This document shows positions 36,301 through 44,675 of a stretch of 55,175 nucleotides of DNA, piece by piece. A model generated the notes under the pieces. The model saw only the letters and a program-made list of their open reading frames with translations. It was not told the origin of the DNA and ran no database searches. The DNA comes from Lachnospiraceae bacterium. Its GTDB lineage: Bacteria; Bacillota; Clostridia; Lachnospirales; Lachnospiraceae. The stretch is from the NCBI GenBank assembly GCA_004552595.1, contig SFNX01000001.1, positions 1 to 55,175 on the forward strand. The letters run 5' to 3'. Each line of letters opens with the position of its first letter. The first letter of the stretch is position 1. Position numbers and translations under genes: made by a program.

Positions 36301-36846
36301 GCGGTAGGCTATGACCTTTACTGCAAGATGCTTAACGAAGCAGTTAAGAATATGAAGGGAGAATCGGCAAAAACAGCCGAAATTTCGTGCTCGGCAGAGT
36401 TTAACGCTGACGCATATATACCCGACAAATATATCGCTAACGAGCATCAGAAGCTTGATATATATAAGAGAATATCATTGATAGAAAGCTTAAGTGAAAA
36501 GGAAGATATGATTGAAGAATTAACAGACAGATTCGGAAAGCTTCCTAAGGCAGTGCTTAATCTTCTTGACATTGCATATCTTAGAGCAATGGCAAAGGAG
36601 GCATATATTACGGAGATTAAAGGGGCAGGCGGAATTGTAAGACTTTCAATCTATGAAAAGCCTAAATATTTAAGTCACAAAATTCCTGAATTTATTACAA
36701 AATACAAAGGAAGCGTGTCGTTAAGCCCCGGGGATAAGCCGTATTTTACATACAGAATGCCAAGAAATGAAAATACCGGAGAAGATGAGCTTAGAAGAAT
36801 GCTTGAATTTGTTGCGGATATAAAGCAAAATATCGTTGAGGAATAG
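33319..36846 (+). CDS. mfd: Transcription-repair coupling factor Mfd
   Basis: 1175 residues, full length. The N-terminal region (UvrA-binding, UvrB-like) is followed by the RNA-polymerase-interacting domain near residue 505 (CVGDFVVHESHGLGIYQG), then a RecG-like translocase with Walker A GDVGYGKT (about 655), DEEQRFG (about 755) and LTATPIPRTLHMSLIG. A C-terminal TRCF domain ends the protein. It removes stalled RNA polymerase at lesions and recruits UvrA. The gene begins one base after the pth stop. Confidence 0.97.
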   Translation: MNNITKPLYELEAFTSAKEDLKTDGIVEINGCHDASKLHVACGLGEGFNNKVLVTFSEQRAREIAEEFSFYDKNVYLYPAKDLMFYQADIHGNLQTKERLKVIKAIINNECATIVTTFDAFMNHSVPLEKIARYIITLRKNDTINLSEMSEKLVALGYERNYQVETEGQFSLRGGIIDIFPMTEENPVRIELWGDDVDSIRLFDVSTQRSLKDLDEVTLFPASETVLTSDEKKAGIEKIEKDAKKLSDKFRKEFKTEEAFRITESVRQFKERILELSMADSNVESYIEYFYDETVSIIDYFDKKNTLFILDEPARLAELANATELEFRESMKHRLEKGYALPLNADILYSAKETLSKVSLKRTAALCSLPVRKSVYKAKAVHSIVTKPVSPYNSSFEMLVKDLGKHKKNGYRVILVSASRTKAKRLAEDLRENGISAFFTEETDREVEKCEVMIVYGRIKTGVEYPMLKFVIMSESDIFSTLKRKKHRTKVYDGTKIRSMNELCVGDFVVHESHGLGIYQGIEKVTVENITKDYMKITYKDGGRLFIPASALDQIQKYSSKEGVTPKLNKLGGKEWENTKAKVKLAVEEVASDLVELYSKRQEKNGYVYGKDTVWQTEFEEMFPYEETEDQLNAILDTKSDMESTKIMDRLICGDVGYGKTEIAIRAAFKAVQEGKQVIYLVPTTILAGQHYNTFKERMKDYPVKVELLSRFKTVKEQKEIVKNLKKGMIDIVIGTHRLLSNDVEFKDPGLLIIDEEQRFGVAHKEKIKKLRENIDVLALTATPIPRTLHMSLIGVRDMSVLEEAPQDRMPIQTFVMEYNEELVREAIVRELSRGGQVFYVYNRVNNIADITARIKELVPEASIAYAHGKMRENELEAIMFDFVNGDIDVLVSTTIIETGLDIPNVNTMIIHDSDKLGLSQLYQLRGRVGRSNRAAYAFLMYNKDKLLQETAEKRLEAIRDFTELGSGFKIAMRDLEIRGAGNILGVSQSGHMAAVGYDLYCKMLNEAVKNMKGESAKTAEISCSAEFNADAYIPDKYIANEHQKLDIYKRISLIESLSEKEDMIEELTDRFGKLPKAVLNLLDIAYLRAMAKEAYITEIKGAGGIVRLSIYEKPKYLSHKIPEFITKYKGSVSLSPGDKPYFTYRMPRNENTGEDELRRMLEFVADIKQNIVEE

Positions 36847-36864
36847 CCGTAAAGGTGGTATAAT
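36836..36864 (+). promoter_or_regulatory. Strong promoter for fba
   Basis: -35 TTGAGG (36836-36841), exactly 17 bases, then TATAAT (36859-36864) preceded by TGG (an extended -10). It overlaps the mfd stop. A start of transcription near 36871 gives a leader of about 50 bases. Confidence 0.72.
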
Positions 36865-36922
36865 TTGCAGGAATGTATGAAAGTATACTATTAAAATTAT
36901 TTTTAAGAAAGGACATAAAGAA

Positions 36923-37891
36923 ATGGCATTAGTTTCAACAAAAGAGATGTTTGAGAAAGCTTATGACGGCGGATATGCTATCGGTGCTTTCAACGTAAAC
37001 AACATGGAAATCGTTCAGGGTATCACAGAAGCTGCCGGCGAACTTAAGAGCCCGGTTATCCTTCAGGTATCAAAGGGTGCTAGAGCTTACGCTAACCACA
37101 AGTACCTTGTTAAGATGGTAGAGGCAGCAGTTGAGGAGAATCCGGAAATCCCGATAGCTCTTCACTTAGACCATGGTGACAGCTTTGAGCTTTGTAAGTC
37201 ATGTATCGACGGTGGATTCACATCAGTTATGATTGATGCTTCTTCAAAGTCATTCGAAGACAACATCGCATTAACAAAGCAGGTTGTTGAATATGCTCAC
37301 GCTCACGGCGTAGTAGTAGAGGCTGAGCTTGGAACACTTGCCGGCATCGAAGATGAAGTAGTAGTTGAAGCAGGTCACGAAGCTTACACAAAGCCTGAAG
37401 AAGTTGAAGAGTTCGTTTCAAGAACAGGTTGTGACTCACTTGCAATTGCAATCGGTACATCACACGGTGCTTACAAGTTCACAGCTGAGCAGTGTACACG
37501 TAACGCTGACGGAATCCTTGTTCCACCTCCACTTCGTTTCGACGTTCTTGAGGAGTGTATCAAGAGACTTCCTGGATTCCCAATCGTTCTTCACGGTTCA
37601 TCATCAGTTCCACAGGAATTCGTTAAGATGGTTAACCAGTACGGCGGTAACATGCCTGATGCAGTTGGTATTCCTGAGGAGCAGTTACGTAAGGCAGCTG
37701 AGCTTGCTGTATGTAAGATCAACATCGACTCAGATATCCGTCTTGCTATGACAGGTACCATCAGAAAGTACTTCGCAGAGCATCCTGATCACTTTGATCC
37801 ACGTCAGTACTTAAAGCCGGCAAGACAGGCTGTTAAGGACATGGTAGCTCACAAGATTGTCAACGTTCTTGGATCAGACGGAAAGGCTTAA
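36923..37891 (+). CDS. fba: Class II fructose-bisphosphate aldolase
   Basis: 322 residues. GAFNVNNMEIVQG at the N-terminus, the zinc-binding IALHLDHGDSFELCKSC (about 78-94) and VEAELGTLAGIED, with LHGSSSVPQEFV near residue 227, are the class II metal site and active-site motifs. It splits fructose 1,6-bisphosphate in glycolysis. AAAGGA precedes the start. Codon use is strongly biased, consistent with high expression; promoter and terminator bracket the gene as a single-gene unit. Confidence 0.95.
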   Translation: MALVSTKEMFEKAYDGGYAIGAFNVNNMEIVQGITEAAGELKSPVILQVSKGARAYANHKYLVKMVEAAVEENPEIPIALHLDHGDSFELCKSCIDGGFTSVMIDASSKSFEDNIALTKQVVEYAHAHGVVVEAELGTLAGIEDEVVVEAGHEAYTKPEEVEEFVSRTGCDSLAIAIGTSHGAYKFTAEQCTRNADGILVPPPLRFDVLEECIKRLPGFPIVLHGSSSVPQEFVKMVNQYGGNMPDAVGIPEEQLRKAAELAVCKINIDSDIRLAMTGTIRKYFAEHPDHFDPRQYLKPARQAVKDMVAHKIVNVLGSDGKA

Positions 37892-37937
37892 ATTCTTGCA
37901 ATTGCTTGAAATTTGAAGGCATATAGAGTAAAATATA

Positions 37938-37968
37938 CCCGCTATGCGTTTTGCATAGCGGGTTTTTT
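37938..37968 (+). terminator. Rho-independent terminator after fba
   Basis: A 10-bp perfect stem CCCGCTATGC (37938-37947) with GCATAGCGGG (37953-37962), 5-base loop, followed by TTTTTT. Strong. It lies between fba and ileS, and shows ileS has a separate short leader with no room for a T-box. Confidence 0.93.
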
Positions 37969-38002
37969 GTGTACAAAAAAACACCTTATATGGAGGATTA
38001 AT

Positions 38003-41000
38003 ATGTATAAAAAAGTTGACACTGATCTTAAGTTTGTAGATCGTGAGAAGGGAATAGAAAAGTTCTGGAAAGAACAGGATATTTTCAGAAAGAGTATGGA
38101 AAACAGAAAGGATGGCCCTACGTATACTTTTTACGACGGACCTCCTACAGCTAACGGAAAACCTCATATTGGACACGTATTGACACGTGTTATTAAAGAT
38201 ATGATTCCAAGATACCGTACAATGAAAGGCTATATGGTTCCAAGAAAAGCAGGCTGGGACACACATGGCCTTCCTGTTGAGCTTGAAGTGGAAAAGCTTT
38301 TAGGACTTAACGGTAAGGAACAGATTGAAGAATACGGAATGGAGCCTTTCATTGAAAAGTGTAAGGAATCAGTCTGGAAATATAAAGGTATGTGGGAAGA
38401 CTTCTCAGGAACAGTTGGTTTCTGGGCAGATATGGATGACCCATACGTAACATATGATGATAACTTTATTGAGTCGGAATGGTGGGCACTTAAGGAAATA
38501 TGGAACAAAGGTCTTTTATACAAAGGCTTTAAAATCGTTCCATACTGTCCTAGATGCGGTACACCTCTTTCAACTGCCGAGGTTTCACAGGGATATAAGA
38601 CTGTCAAGGAACGTTCTGCAATCGTAAGATTTAAAGTTGTTGATGAAGATGCATACTTACTTGCATGGACAACAACACCTTGGACTCTTCCGAGTAACGT
38701 TGCACTTTGCGTTAACCCTGATGAAGAGTACTGCAAGGTTAAGGCGGCTGATGGATATACATATTATATGGCTAAGGCTTTGCTTGACTCAGTACTTGGT
38801 AAGCTGGCTTCAGATGATAAGCCTGCATATGAAATACTTGAGACATATGTAGGTACTGACCTTGAGAGAAAGGAATACGAGCCGCTCTTTGAGTGCACTA
38901 AGGAATGTGTGCTTAAGCAGGGTAAGAAGGGACATTACGTAGTATGTGATTCTTACGTTACTATGACAGATGGTACAGGTATTGTACATATTGCACCTGC
39001 ATTTGGTGAAGACGATGCGAATGTAGGACGTAAGTACGACCTACCTTTTGTACAGTTTGTTAACAGTAAGGGTGAGCTTACAGAAGATACTCCTTATGCG
39101 GGAAAGTTCGTTAAGGATGCCGATAAGGATGTTCTTATTGACCTTGATAAAGATGGAAAGCTTTTCGAAGCTCCTAAATTCGAGCATGAATATCCACACT
39201 GCTGGAGATGTGACACTCCTCTTATCTACTATGCAAGAGAGAGCTGGTACATTAAGGAAACAGCGGTAAGAGACGACTTAATCAGAAACAACAACACAGT
39301 TAACTGGATTCCTGAATCAATCGGTAAGGGAAGATTCGGTAACTGGCTTGAGAATATCCAGGACTGGGCTATTTCACGTAACAGATACTGGGGAACTCCT
39401 CTTAACATCTGGGAATGTGAATGCGGACACCAGGAATGTGTAGGCGGAAGAGAAGAGCTTAAGAAATTATCAGGTAATGATGAAGCATTAACTGTTGAAC
39501 TTCACAGACCATACATTGATGAGATTACGTGCAAGTGCCCTAAGTGTGGCGGCACAATGAAGAGAGTACCGGAGGTTATTGACTGCTGGTTCGATTCAGG
39601 TGCAATGCCTTTTGCACAGCATCATTATCCATTTGAAAATAAGGAGCTTTTTGAATCACAGTTCCCGGCACAGTTTATTTCTGAAGCCGTTGACCAGACA
39701 AGAGGATGGTTCCATTCACTTATGGCTGAATCAACACTTCTTTTCAATAAGGCACCTTATGAAAATGTAATCGTTCTTGGCCACGTTCAGGACGAAAACG
39801 GACAGAAGATGAGTAAGTCAAAGGGTAACGCGGTAGATCCTTTTGATGCACTTAAGACATATGGCGCAGATGCAATCAGATGGTATTTCTACATCAACTC
39901 AGCACCTTGGCTTCCTAACCGTTTCCACGGCAAGGCAGTTATGGAAGGACAGAGAAAATTCCTTGGAACACTTTGGAATACATACGCATTCTTTGTACTT
40001 TATGCTAATATTGATAACTTTGATGCTACAAAGTATGAGCTTTGCTATGACAAGCTTTCTGTAATGGATAAGTGGCTTTTATCAAAGCTTAATACAGCAA
40101 TCAAGGAAGTAGATGAGAACCTTGATTCATACAGAATTCCTGAGGCAGCAAGAGTTCTTGATGGATTTGTTGACGAGATGAGTAACTGGTATGTTCGTCG
40201 CTGCCGTGAGAGATTCTGGGCTAAGGGAATGGAGCAGGATAAGATTAATGCTTACATGACTCTTTACACTGCATTGGTTGAAATCAGTAAGGCAGCAGCT
40301 CCTATGGTGCCTTTCATGACTGAGGAGATTTACTTAAATCTTGTTAAGAGCATTAATGCGGATGCACCTGAGAGCATTCATTTATGCGATTTCCCTACAG
40401 TTAATGAAGCATTTATTGATTCGGAACTTGAGAAAAACATGGATGCGGTATTAAAGATTGTAGTTATGGGAAGAGCAGCAAGAAATACTGCAAATATTAA
40501 AAACAGACAGCCAATCGGCAAAATGTTTGTTAAGGCTGAATTTACACTTTCTGATTACTATAAGGAAATCGCCAAGGATGAGCTTAACGTTAAATGTGTT
40601 GAGTTTACTGACGATATCCGTGAATTTACATCATATTCATTTAAGCCACAGCTTAAGACAGTAGGTCCTAAGTACGGAAAACTTCTTGGCGGCATTAAGG
40701 CAGAGCTTGAAGCACTTGATGGCAATAAGGCAATGGATACACTTAACGCAGGCGGAAACATTGAATTTAGCGTTAACGGTGAAAACGTATCACTTTCAAA
40801 AGAAGATTTACTTATTGAAATGGTTAAGAAGGAAGGATATGTATCTGAAAATGACAACGTAATGACAGTCGTTCTTGATACAAATCTTACAGACGAGCTT
40901 ATTGAAGAAGGCTTCGTCAGAGAAATCATCTCTAAGATCCAGACAATGCGTAAGGAAGCGGGCTTTGAAGTAATGGATCGAATTAAAGTTTATTCTAAGA

Positions 41001-41158
41001 ATTCTGATAAGATTGCAGAGATTCTTAACAGGAATAAAGAGGAGCTTATGAGTGAAGTCCTTGCTGATGATGTTATTATCGGCGAGACACTCGGTTATGA
41101 AAAAGAGTGGAACATAAACGGAGAGGATGTTACTCTTTCGGTTATGAAGCAGAACTAG
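38003..41158 (+). CDS. ileS: Isoleucyl-tRNA synthetase, long eukaryotic-like (type 2) form
   Basis: 1051 residues, longer than the 920-930 of the common bacterial type. The HIGH motif is PHIGH (about residue 54), and KMSKS is GQKMSKSKGN (about 602). The editing region and WGTPLNIW pattern are as in the type 2 enzyme, with a Cys-rich insert (CECGHQEC, then CKCPKC) that can bind zinc. It charges tRNA-Ile with isoleucine. Type 2 enzymes are known for poor binding of mupirocin, so intrinsic tolerance is plausible. The start at 38003 follows GGAGG; the terminator lies in front. Confidence 0.95.
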   Translation: MYKKVDTDLKFVDREKGIEKFWKEQDIFRKSMENRKDGPTYTFYDGPPTANGKPHIGHVLTRVIKDMIPRYRTMKGYMVPRKAGWDTHGLPVELEVEKLLGLNGKEQIEEYGMEPFIEKCKESVWKYKGMWEDFSGTVGFWADMDDPYVTYDDNFIESEWWALKEIWNKGLLYKGFKIVPYCPRCGTPLSTAEVSQGYKTVKERSAIVRFKVVDEDAYLLAWTTTPWTLPSNVALCVNPDEEYCKVKAADGYTYYMAKALLDSVLGKLASDDKPAYEILETYVGTDLERKEYEPLFECTKECVLKQGKKGHYVVCDSYVTMTDGTGIVHIAPAFGEDDANVGRKYDLPFVQFVNSKGELTEDTPYAGKFVKDADKDVLIDLDKDGKLFEAPKFEHEYPHCWRCDTPLIYYARESWYIKETAVRDDLIRNNNTVNWIPESIGKGRFGNWLENIQDWAISRNRYWGTPLNIWECECGHQECVGGREELKKLSGNDEALTVELHRPYIDEITCKCPKCGGTMKRVPEVIDCWFDSGAMPFAQHHYPFENKELFESQFPAQFISEAVDQTRGWFHSLMAESTLLFNKAPYENVIVLGHVQDENGQKMSKSKGNAVDPFDALKTYGADAIRWYFYINSAPWLPNRFHGKAVMEGQRKFLGTLWNTYAFFVLYANIDNFDATKYELCYDKLSVMDKWLLSKLNTAIKEVDENLDSYRIPEAARVLDGFVDEMSNWYVRRCRERFWAKGMEQDKINAYMTLYTALVEISKAAAPMVPFMTEEIYLNLVKSINADAPESIHLCDFPTVNEAFIDSELEKNMDAVLKIVVMGRAARNTANIKNRQPIGKMFVKAEFTLSDYYKEIAKDELNVKCVEFTDDIREFTSYSFKPQLKTVGPKYGKLLGGIKAELEALDGNKAMDTLNAGGNIEFSVNGENVSLSKEDLLIEMVKKEGYVSENDNVMTVVLDTNLTDELIEEGFVREIISKIQTMRKEAGFEVMDRIKVYSKNSDKIAEILNRNKEELMSEVLADDVIIGETLGYEKEWNINGEDVTLSVMKQN

Positions 41159-41172
41159 ACAGGAGGAGCAAA

Positions 41173-43638
41173 GTGGCAAAAAAAGCAGGCTTAAGTAAGT
41201 TTAATAAAGAAGCATTTAAGAAATCTGTTAAAGACAATGTTAAGACACTTTACAGAAAGTCAATTGATGAGGCTACAGAACAACAGATTTATCAGGCTGT
41301 ATGCTACGCAGTAAAAGACACAGTAATTGACAACTGGCTTGAAACCCAGGAGGCATACGAAAAACAGGATCCAAAAACTGTTTATTACTTATCAATGGAA
41401 TTCCTTATGGGTCGTGCACTCGGCAACACAATGATTAATTTAAAGTCATATAAGCCAATCGCAGAAGCCCTTGATGAGATGGGACTTAACATTGATTTAA
41501 TTGAAGATCAGGAAAGAGATGCGGCACTTGGTAACGGTGGTCTCGGAAGACTTGCAGCATGTTTCCTTGATTCGCTTGCAACACTTGGATATTCTGCATA
41601 CGGATGTGGTATCAGATACCATTACGGAATGTTCAAACAGGAAATCAGAGACGGATTCCAGATTGAAGTACCTGATAACTGGCTTAAAGACGGATATCCT
41701 TTCGAGCTTCGTCGTCCTGAATATGCTAAAATCGTTAAATTCGGTGGAAATGTTAAGGTAGAGGTTGACGAAAACGGAAATAACCATTATTCGGTAGAAA
41801 ACTATCAGTCTGTACAGGCTATTCCTTATGATCTTCCTATTCCGGGATATGGAAACGGCATCGTTAACACTTTAAGAATCTGGGATGCACAGCCTGTTGA
41901 GTGTTTCCAGCTTGATTCATTTGATAAAGGTGACTACTTAAAGGCAGTTGAGCAGGAAAATCTTGCCAGAAATATATGCGAGGTTCTTTACCCTAATGAT
42001 AACCATTATGCAGGTAAGGAATTAAGACTTAAGCAGCAGTATTTCTTCATCTCAGCTTCAATTCAGGAAGCAGTTGAGAAGTATATGCGTAAGCACGATG
42101 ATGTAAGAAAGCTTTACGAGAAGGTTACATTCCAGCTTAACGATACACATCCTACAGTAACAGTTGCCGAGCTTATGAGAATCTTAATGGATGAATATAA
42201 TCTTGGCTGGGATGAGGCATGGGAAGTAGTGACAAAGTCATGCGCTTATACTAACCATACAATTATGGCAGAAGCTTTGGAAAAGTGGCCAATTGAGCTT
42301 TTCTCAAGACTCCTTCCAAGAGTATATCAGATTATTGAAGAAATTAACCGTCGCTTTAACATGCAAATTGAAGCAAAGTATCCCGGCAATCATGAGAAGA
42401 TTCGCAAGATGGCAATTCTTTATGATGGACAGGTACGTATGGCTAACCTTGCAATTGCAGCCGGATATTCGGTAAACGGCGTTGCAAGACTTCATACGGA
42501 AATTCTTAAAAACCAGGAGCTTCGTGATTTCTACGAGATGTTCCCTGAGAAGTTTAACAACAAGACAAATGGTATTACACAGAGAAGATTCCTTCTCCAC
42601 GGAAATCCGCTTCTTGCAGATTGGGTAACAGATAAGATTGGTGATGACTGGATTACTGACTTATCCAAGATGTCAGGACTTAAAGTCTATGTTAAAGATA
42701 AAAAGGCTCAGGCTGAGTTCATGAACATCAAGTACAAGAATAAAGTACGTCTTGCACAGTATATATTAGAGCATAACGGTGTTGAAGTAGACCCAAGATC
42801 AATATTTGATGTTCAGGTTAAGAGACTTCACGAGTATAAGAGACAGCTTCTTAACATACTTCACATTATGTACTTATACAATGAGCTTAAAGAGCATCCT
42901 GAAATGGATTTCTATCCAAGAACATTCATTTTCGGAGCAAAGGCTGCAGCAGGATATAAGACAGCAAAGCTTACTATCAAGCTCATTAACACTGTGGCTG
43001 ATGTAATTAACAATGATGCATCAATAAACGGTAAGATTAAAGTAATATTCATCGAAGACTACAGAGTATCAAATGCAGAGCTTATTTTCGCGGCTGCTGA
43101 CGTATCTGAGCAGATTTCAACAGCTTCTAAGGAGGCATCAGGTACAGGTAACATGAAGTTCATGCTTAATGGTGCTGTTACAATCGGTACAATGGACGGT
43201 GCAAACGTTGAAATCGTTGAAGAGGTTGGAGAAGAAAACGCATTCATCTTCGGTCTTTCATCCGATGAAGTTATTAACTTTGAGAATAACGGCGGATACG
43301 ATCCAAATGAAATATTCAACAATGATCCTAATGTAAGAAAGGTTCTTATGCAGCTTGTAAACGGCACGTATCAGCATACAGAGCTCTTTAGGGATTTGTA
43401 TAATTCACTACTTAATACTCAGTGTACTGATAAGGCAGACAGATACTTTATTCTTAAAGATTTTGCATCTTATGCAAATGCACAGAAGAGAGTTGAGGAA
43501 GCCTACAGAGACACAAACAGATGGGCTGAAATGGCAATGCTTCAGGTTGCATGCTGTGGAAAATTCTCATCAGACAGAACAATCCAGGAGTATGTAGATG
43601 ACATATGGAAGCTTGATAAGGTTGTTCTTAAGAAGTAA
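41173..43638 (+). CDS. glgP: Glycogen/alpha-glucan phosphorylase
   Basis: 821 residues, normal length. LGNGGLGRLAACFLDSLATL at the N-terminal third, VKRLHEYKRQLLNILH, and the PLP-lysine motif GTGNMKFMLNGAVTIGTMDG (lysine about residue 661) are diagnostic. It releases glucose 1-phosphate from glycogen with inorganic phosphate. GTG 41173 follows AGGAGGAGC at good spacing; the ORF extends upstream through ileS, but that extension is out of family. Likely partner of GlgC/GlgD at 30233 in storage turnover. Fourteen bases separate it from ileS, so read-through is possible. Confidence 0.95.
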   Translation: MAKKAGLSKFNKEAFKKSVKDNVKTLYRKSIDEATEQQIYQAVCYAVKDTVIDNWLETQEAYEKQDPKTVYYLSMEFLMGRALGNTMINLKSYKPIAEALDEMGLNIDLIEDQERDAALGNGGLGRLAACFLDSLATLGYSAYGCGIRYHYGMFKQEIRDGFQIEVPDNWLKDGYPFELRRPEYAKIVKFGGNVKVEVDENGNNHYSVENYQSVQAIPYDLPIPGYGNGIVNTLRIWDAQPVECFQLDSFDKGDYLKAVEQENLARNICEVLYPNDNHYAGKELRLKQQYFFISASIQEAVEKYMRKHDDVRKLYEKVTFQLNDTHPTVTVAELMRILMDEYNLGWDEAWEVVTKSCAYTNHTIMAEALEKWPIELFSRLLPRVYQIIEEINRRFNMQIEAKYPGNHEKIRKMAILYDGQVRMANLAIAAGYSVNGVARLHTEILKNQELRDFYEMFPEKFNNKTNGITQRRFLLHGNPLLADWVTDKIGDDWITDLSKMSGLKVYVKDKKAQAEFMNIKYKNKVRLAQYILEHNGVEVDPRSIFDVQVKRLHEYKRQLLNILHIMYLYNELKEHPEMDFYPRTFIFGAKAAAGYKTAKLTIKLINTVADVINNDASINGKIKVIFIEDYRVSNAELIFAAADVSEQISTASKEASGTGNMKFMLNGAVTIGTMDGANVEIVEEVGEENAFIFGLSSDEVINFENNGGYDPNEIFNNDPNVRKVLMQLVNGTYQHTELFRDLYNSLLNTQCTDKADRYFILKDFASYANAQKRVEEAYRDTNRWAEMAMLQVACCGKFSSDRTIQEYVDDIWKLDKVVLKK

Positions 43639-43654
43639 TTAATCAATGATGATT

Positions 43655-43682
43655 GAGGCAGAGGACATACTCTGCCTCTTTT
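43655..43682 (+). terminator. Rho-independent terminator after glgP
   Basis: A 9-bp perfect stem GAGGCAGAG (43655-43663) with CTCTGCCTC (43670-43678), loop GACATA, followed by TTTT. Confidence 0.88.
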
Positions 43683-43723
43683 AATGGATTTGCAGGGTAA
43701 TCCCCTGATTTTGAGGAGCAGTT

Positions 43724-44656
43724 ATGGATATTCAACTGTTGATTCAGCTGATGATTAAGTTTTTTATACTTATGTCAGTCGGCTATTTATTATACCGTAT
43801 TAAAATAATGGATTCAGACTTTAATAAAAAGCTTACAAACTTTGTATTAAAAGTCTCAATGCCATGTATGATAGTATCATCTGTCTTTTCTTCACCTGCA
43901 GAAAGAGACTTAAGCAAAGTCCTCTTTGTTTTTTTAATCGCAATCATTATGTATGCGATTTTGCCTGCTATTGGAATGCTTATAGCCAAAATCATAGGCT
44001 GTAAGGTTGAAAACAGAGGAATTTACGTCTTCATGACGATATTTACAAATGTAGGATTCATGGGTTTTCCTGTTATTGAATCAATCATTGGAAGCGAGGC
44101 ACTTTTCTACACTGCAATTTTCAACATGATATTTAATATTATGCTTTTCACTGTCGGAGTCAAGGCAATCAATTATCCTGAAAAATCAGGACATAAGACA
44201 GATATTATGAAAATATTGTTACATCCCGGCGTACTCAGTGCAGTAATTGCGATTATTATTTACTTTTTAAGGATTGAGCTTCCGTCATTTATTCAGGGAC
44301 CGATATCACAGATTGGTGACCTTACACCTACACTTGCGATGATTCTTATGGGTGCTTCATTAGCCAAGGTGCCTATAAAGAACGTATTCAACGAACCAAG
44401 GATTTATGCTTTTATAGCAGTAAAGCAGATTGCACTGCCTCTTTTGTCATGGGTTGTAATTAAGAATTTTATTAATGATTCAATGATTCAGCTTATAACA
44501 CTTACTATGATTTCACTTCCTATTGCGAATTCCGTAGTAATGTTTACAATAGAGTATGACAAGAATGAAGAGCTTGCAGCTAAGAATGTATTCTTATCGA
44601 CTGTTGCAAGCATCGTGCTTTTACCTCTTGTACTGTATCTTACATACTTACGATAA
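43724..44656 (+). CDS. AEC (auxin efflux carrier) family permease
   Basis: 310 residues with about ten membrane helices. The family motifs are visible: KLTNFVLKVSMPCMIVSS near helix 2, FTNVGFMGFPVIESIIG, and GASLAKVPIKNVFNEPRIYA before helix 8. AEC proteins move organic acids such as malate or malonate, but the substrate is not readable. Co-transcribed with the aconitase-like hydratase 19 bases downstream, which suggests uptake or export of a tricarboxylic or dicarboxylic acid handled by that enzyme. AGGAG is 7 bases before the start. Confidence 0.87.
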   Translation: MDIQLLIQLMIKFFILMSVGYLLYRIKIMDSDFNKKLTNFVLKVSMPCMIVSSVFSSPAERDLSKVLFVFLIAIIMYAILPAIGMLIAKIIGCKVENRGIYVFMTIFTNVGFMGFPVIESIIGSEALFYTAIFNMIFNIMLFTVGVKAINYPEKSGHKTDIMKILLHPGVLSAVIAIIIYFLRIELPSFIQGPISQIGDLTPTLAMILMGASLAKVPIKNVFNEPRIYAFIAVKQIALPLLSWVVIKNFINDSMIQLITLTMISLPIANSVVMFTIEYDKNEELAAKNVFLSTVASIVLLPLVLYLTYLR

Positions 44657-44675
44657 ATAAAAAAGGAGAAAATAT

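Noticed and set aside
37892..38002. T-box riboswitch before ileS
   Set aside because: Only about 110 bases are available and most is the fba terminator. No conserved T-box sequence or specifier loop was seen.
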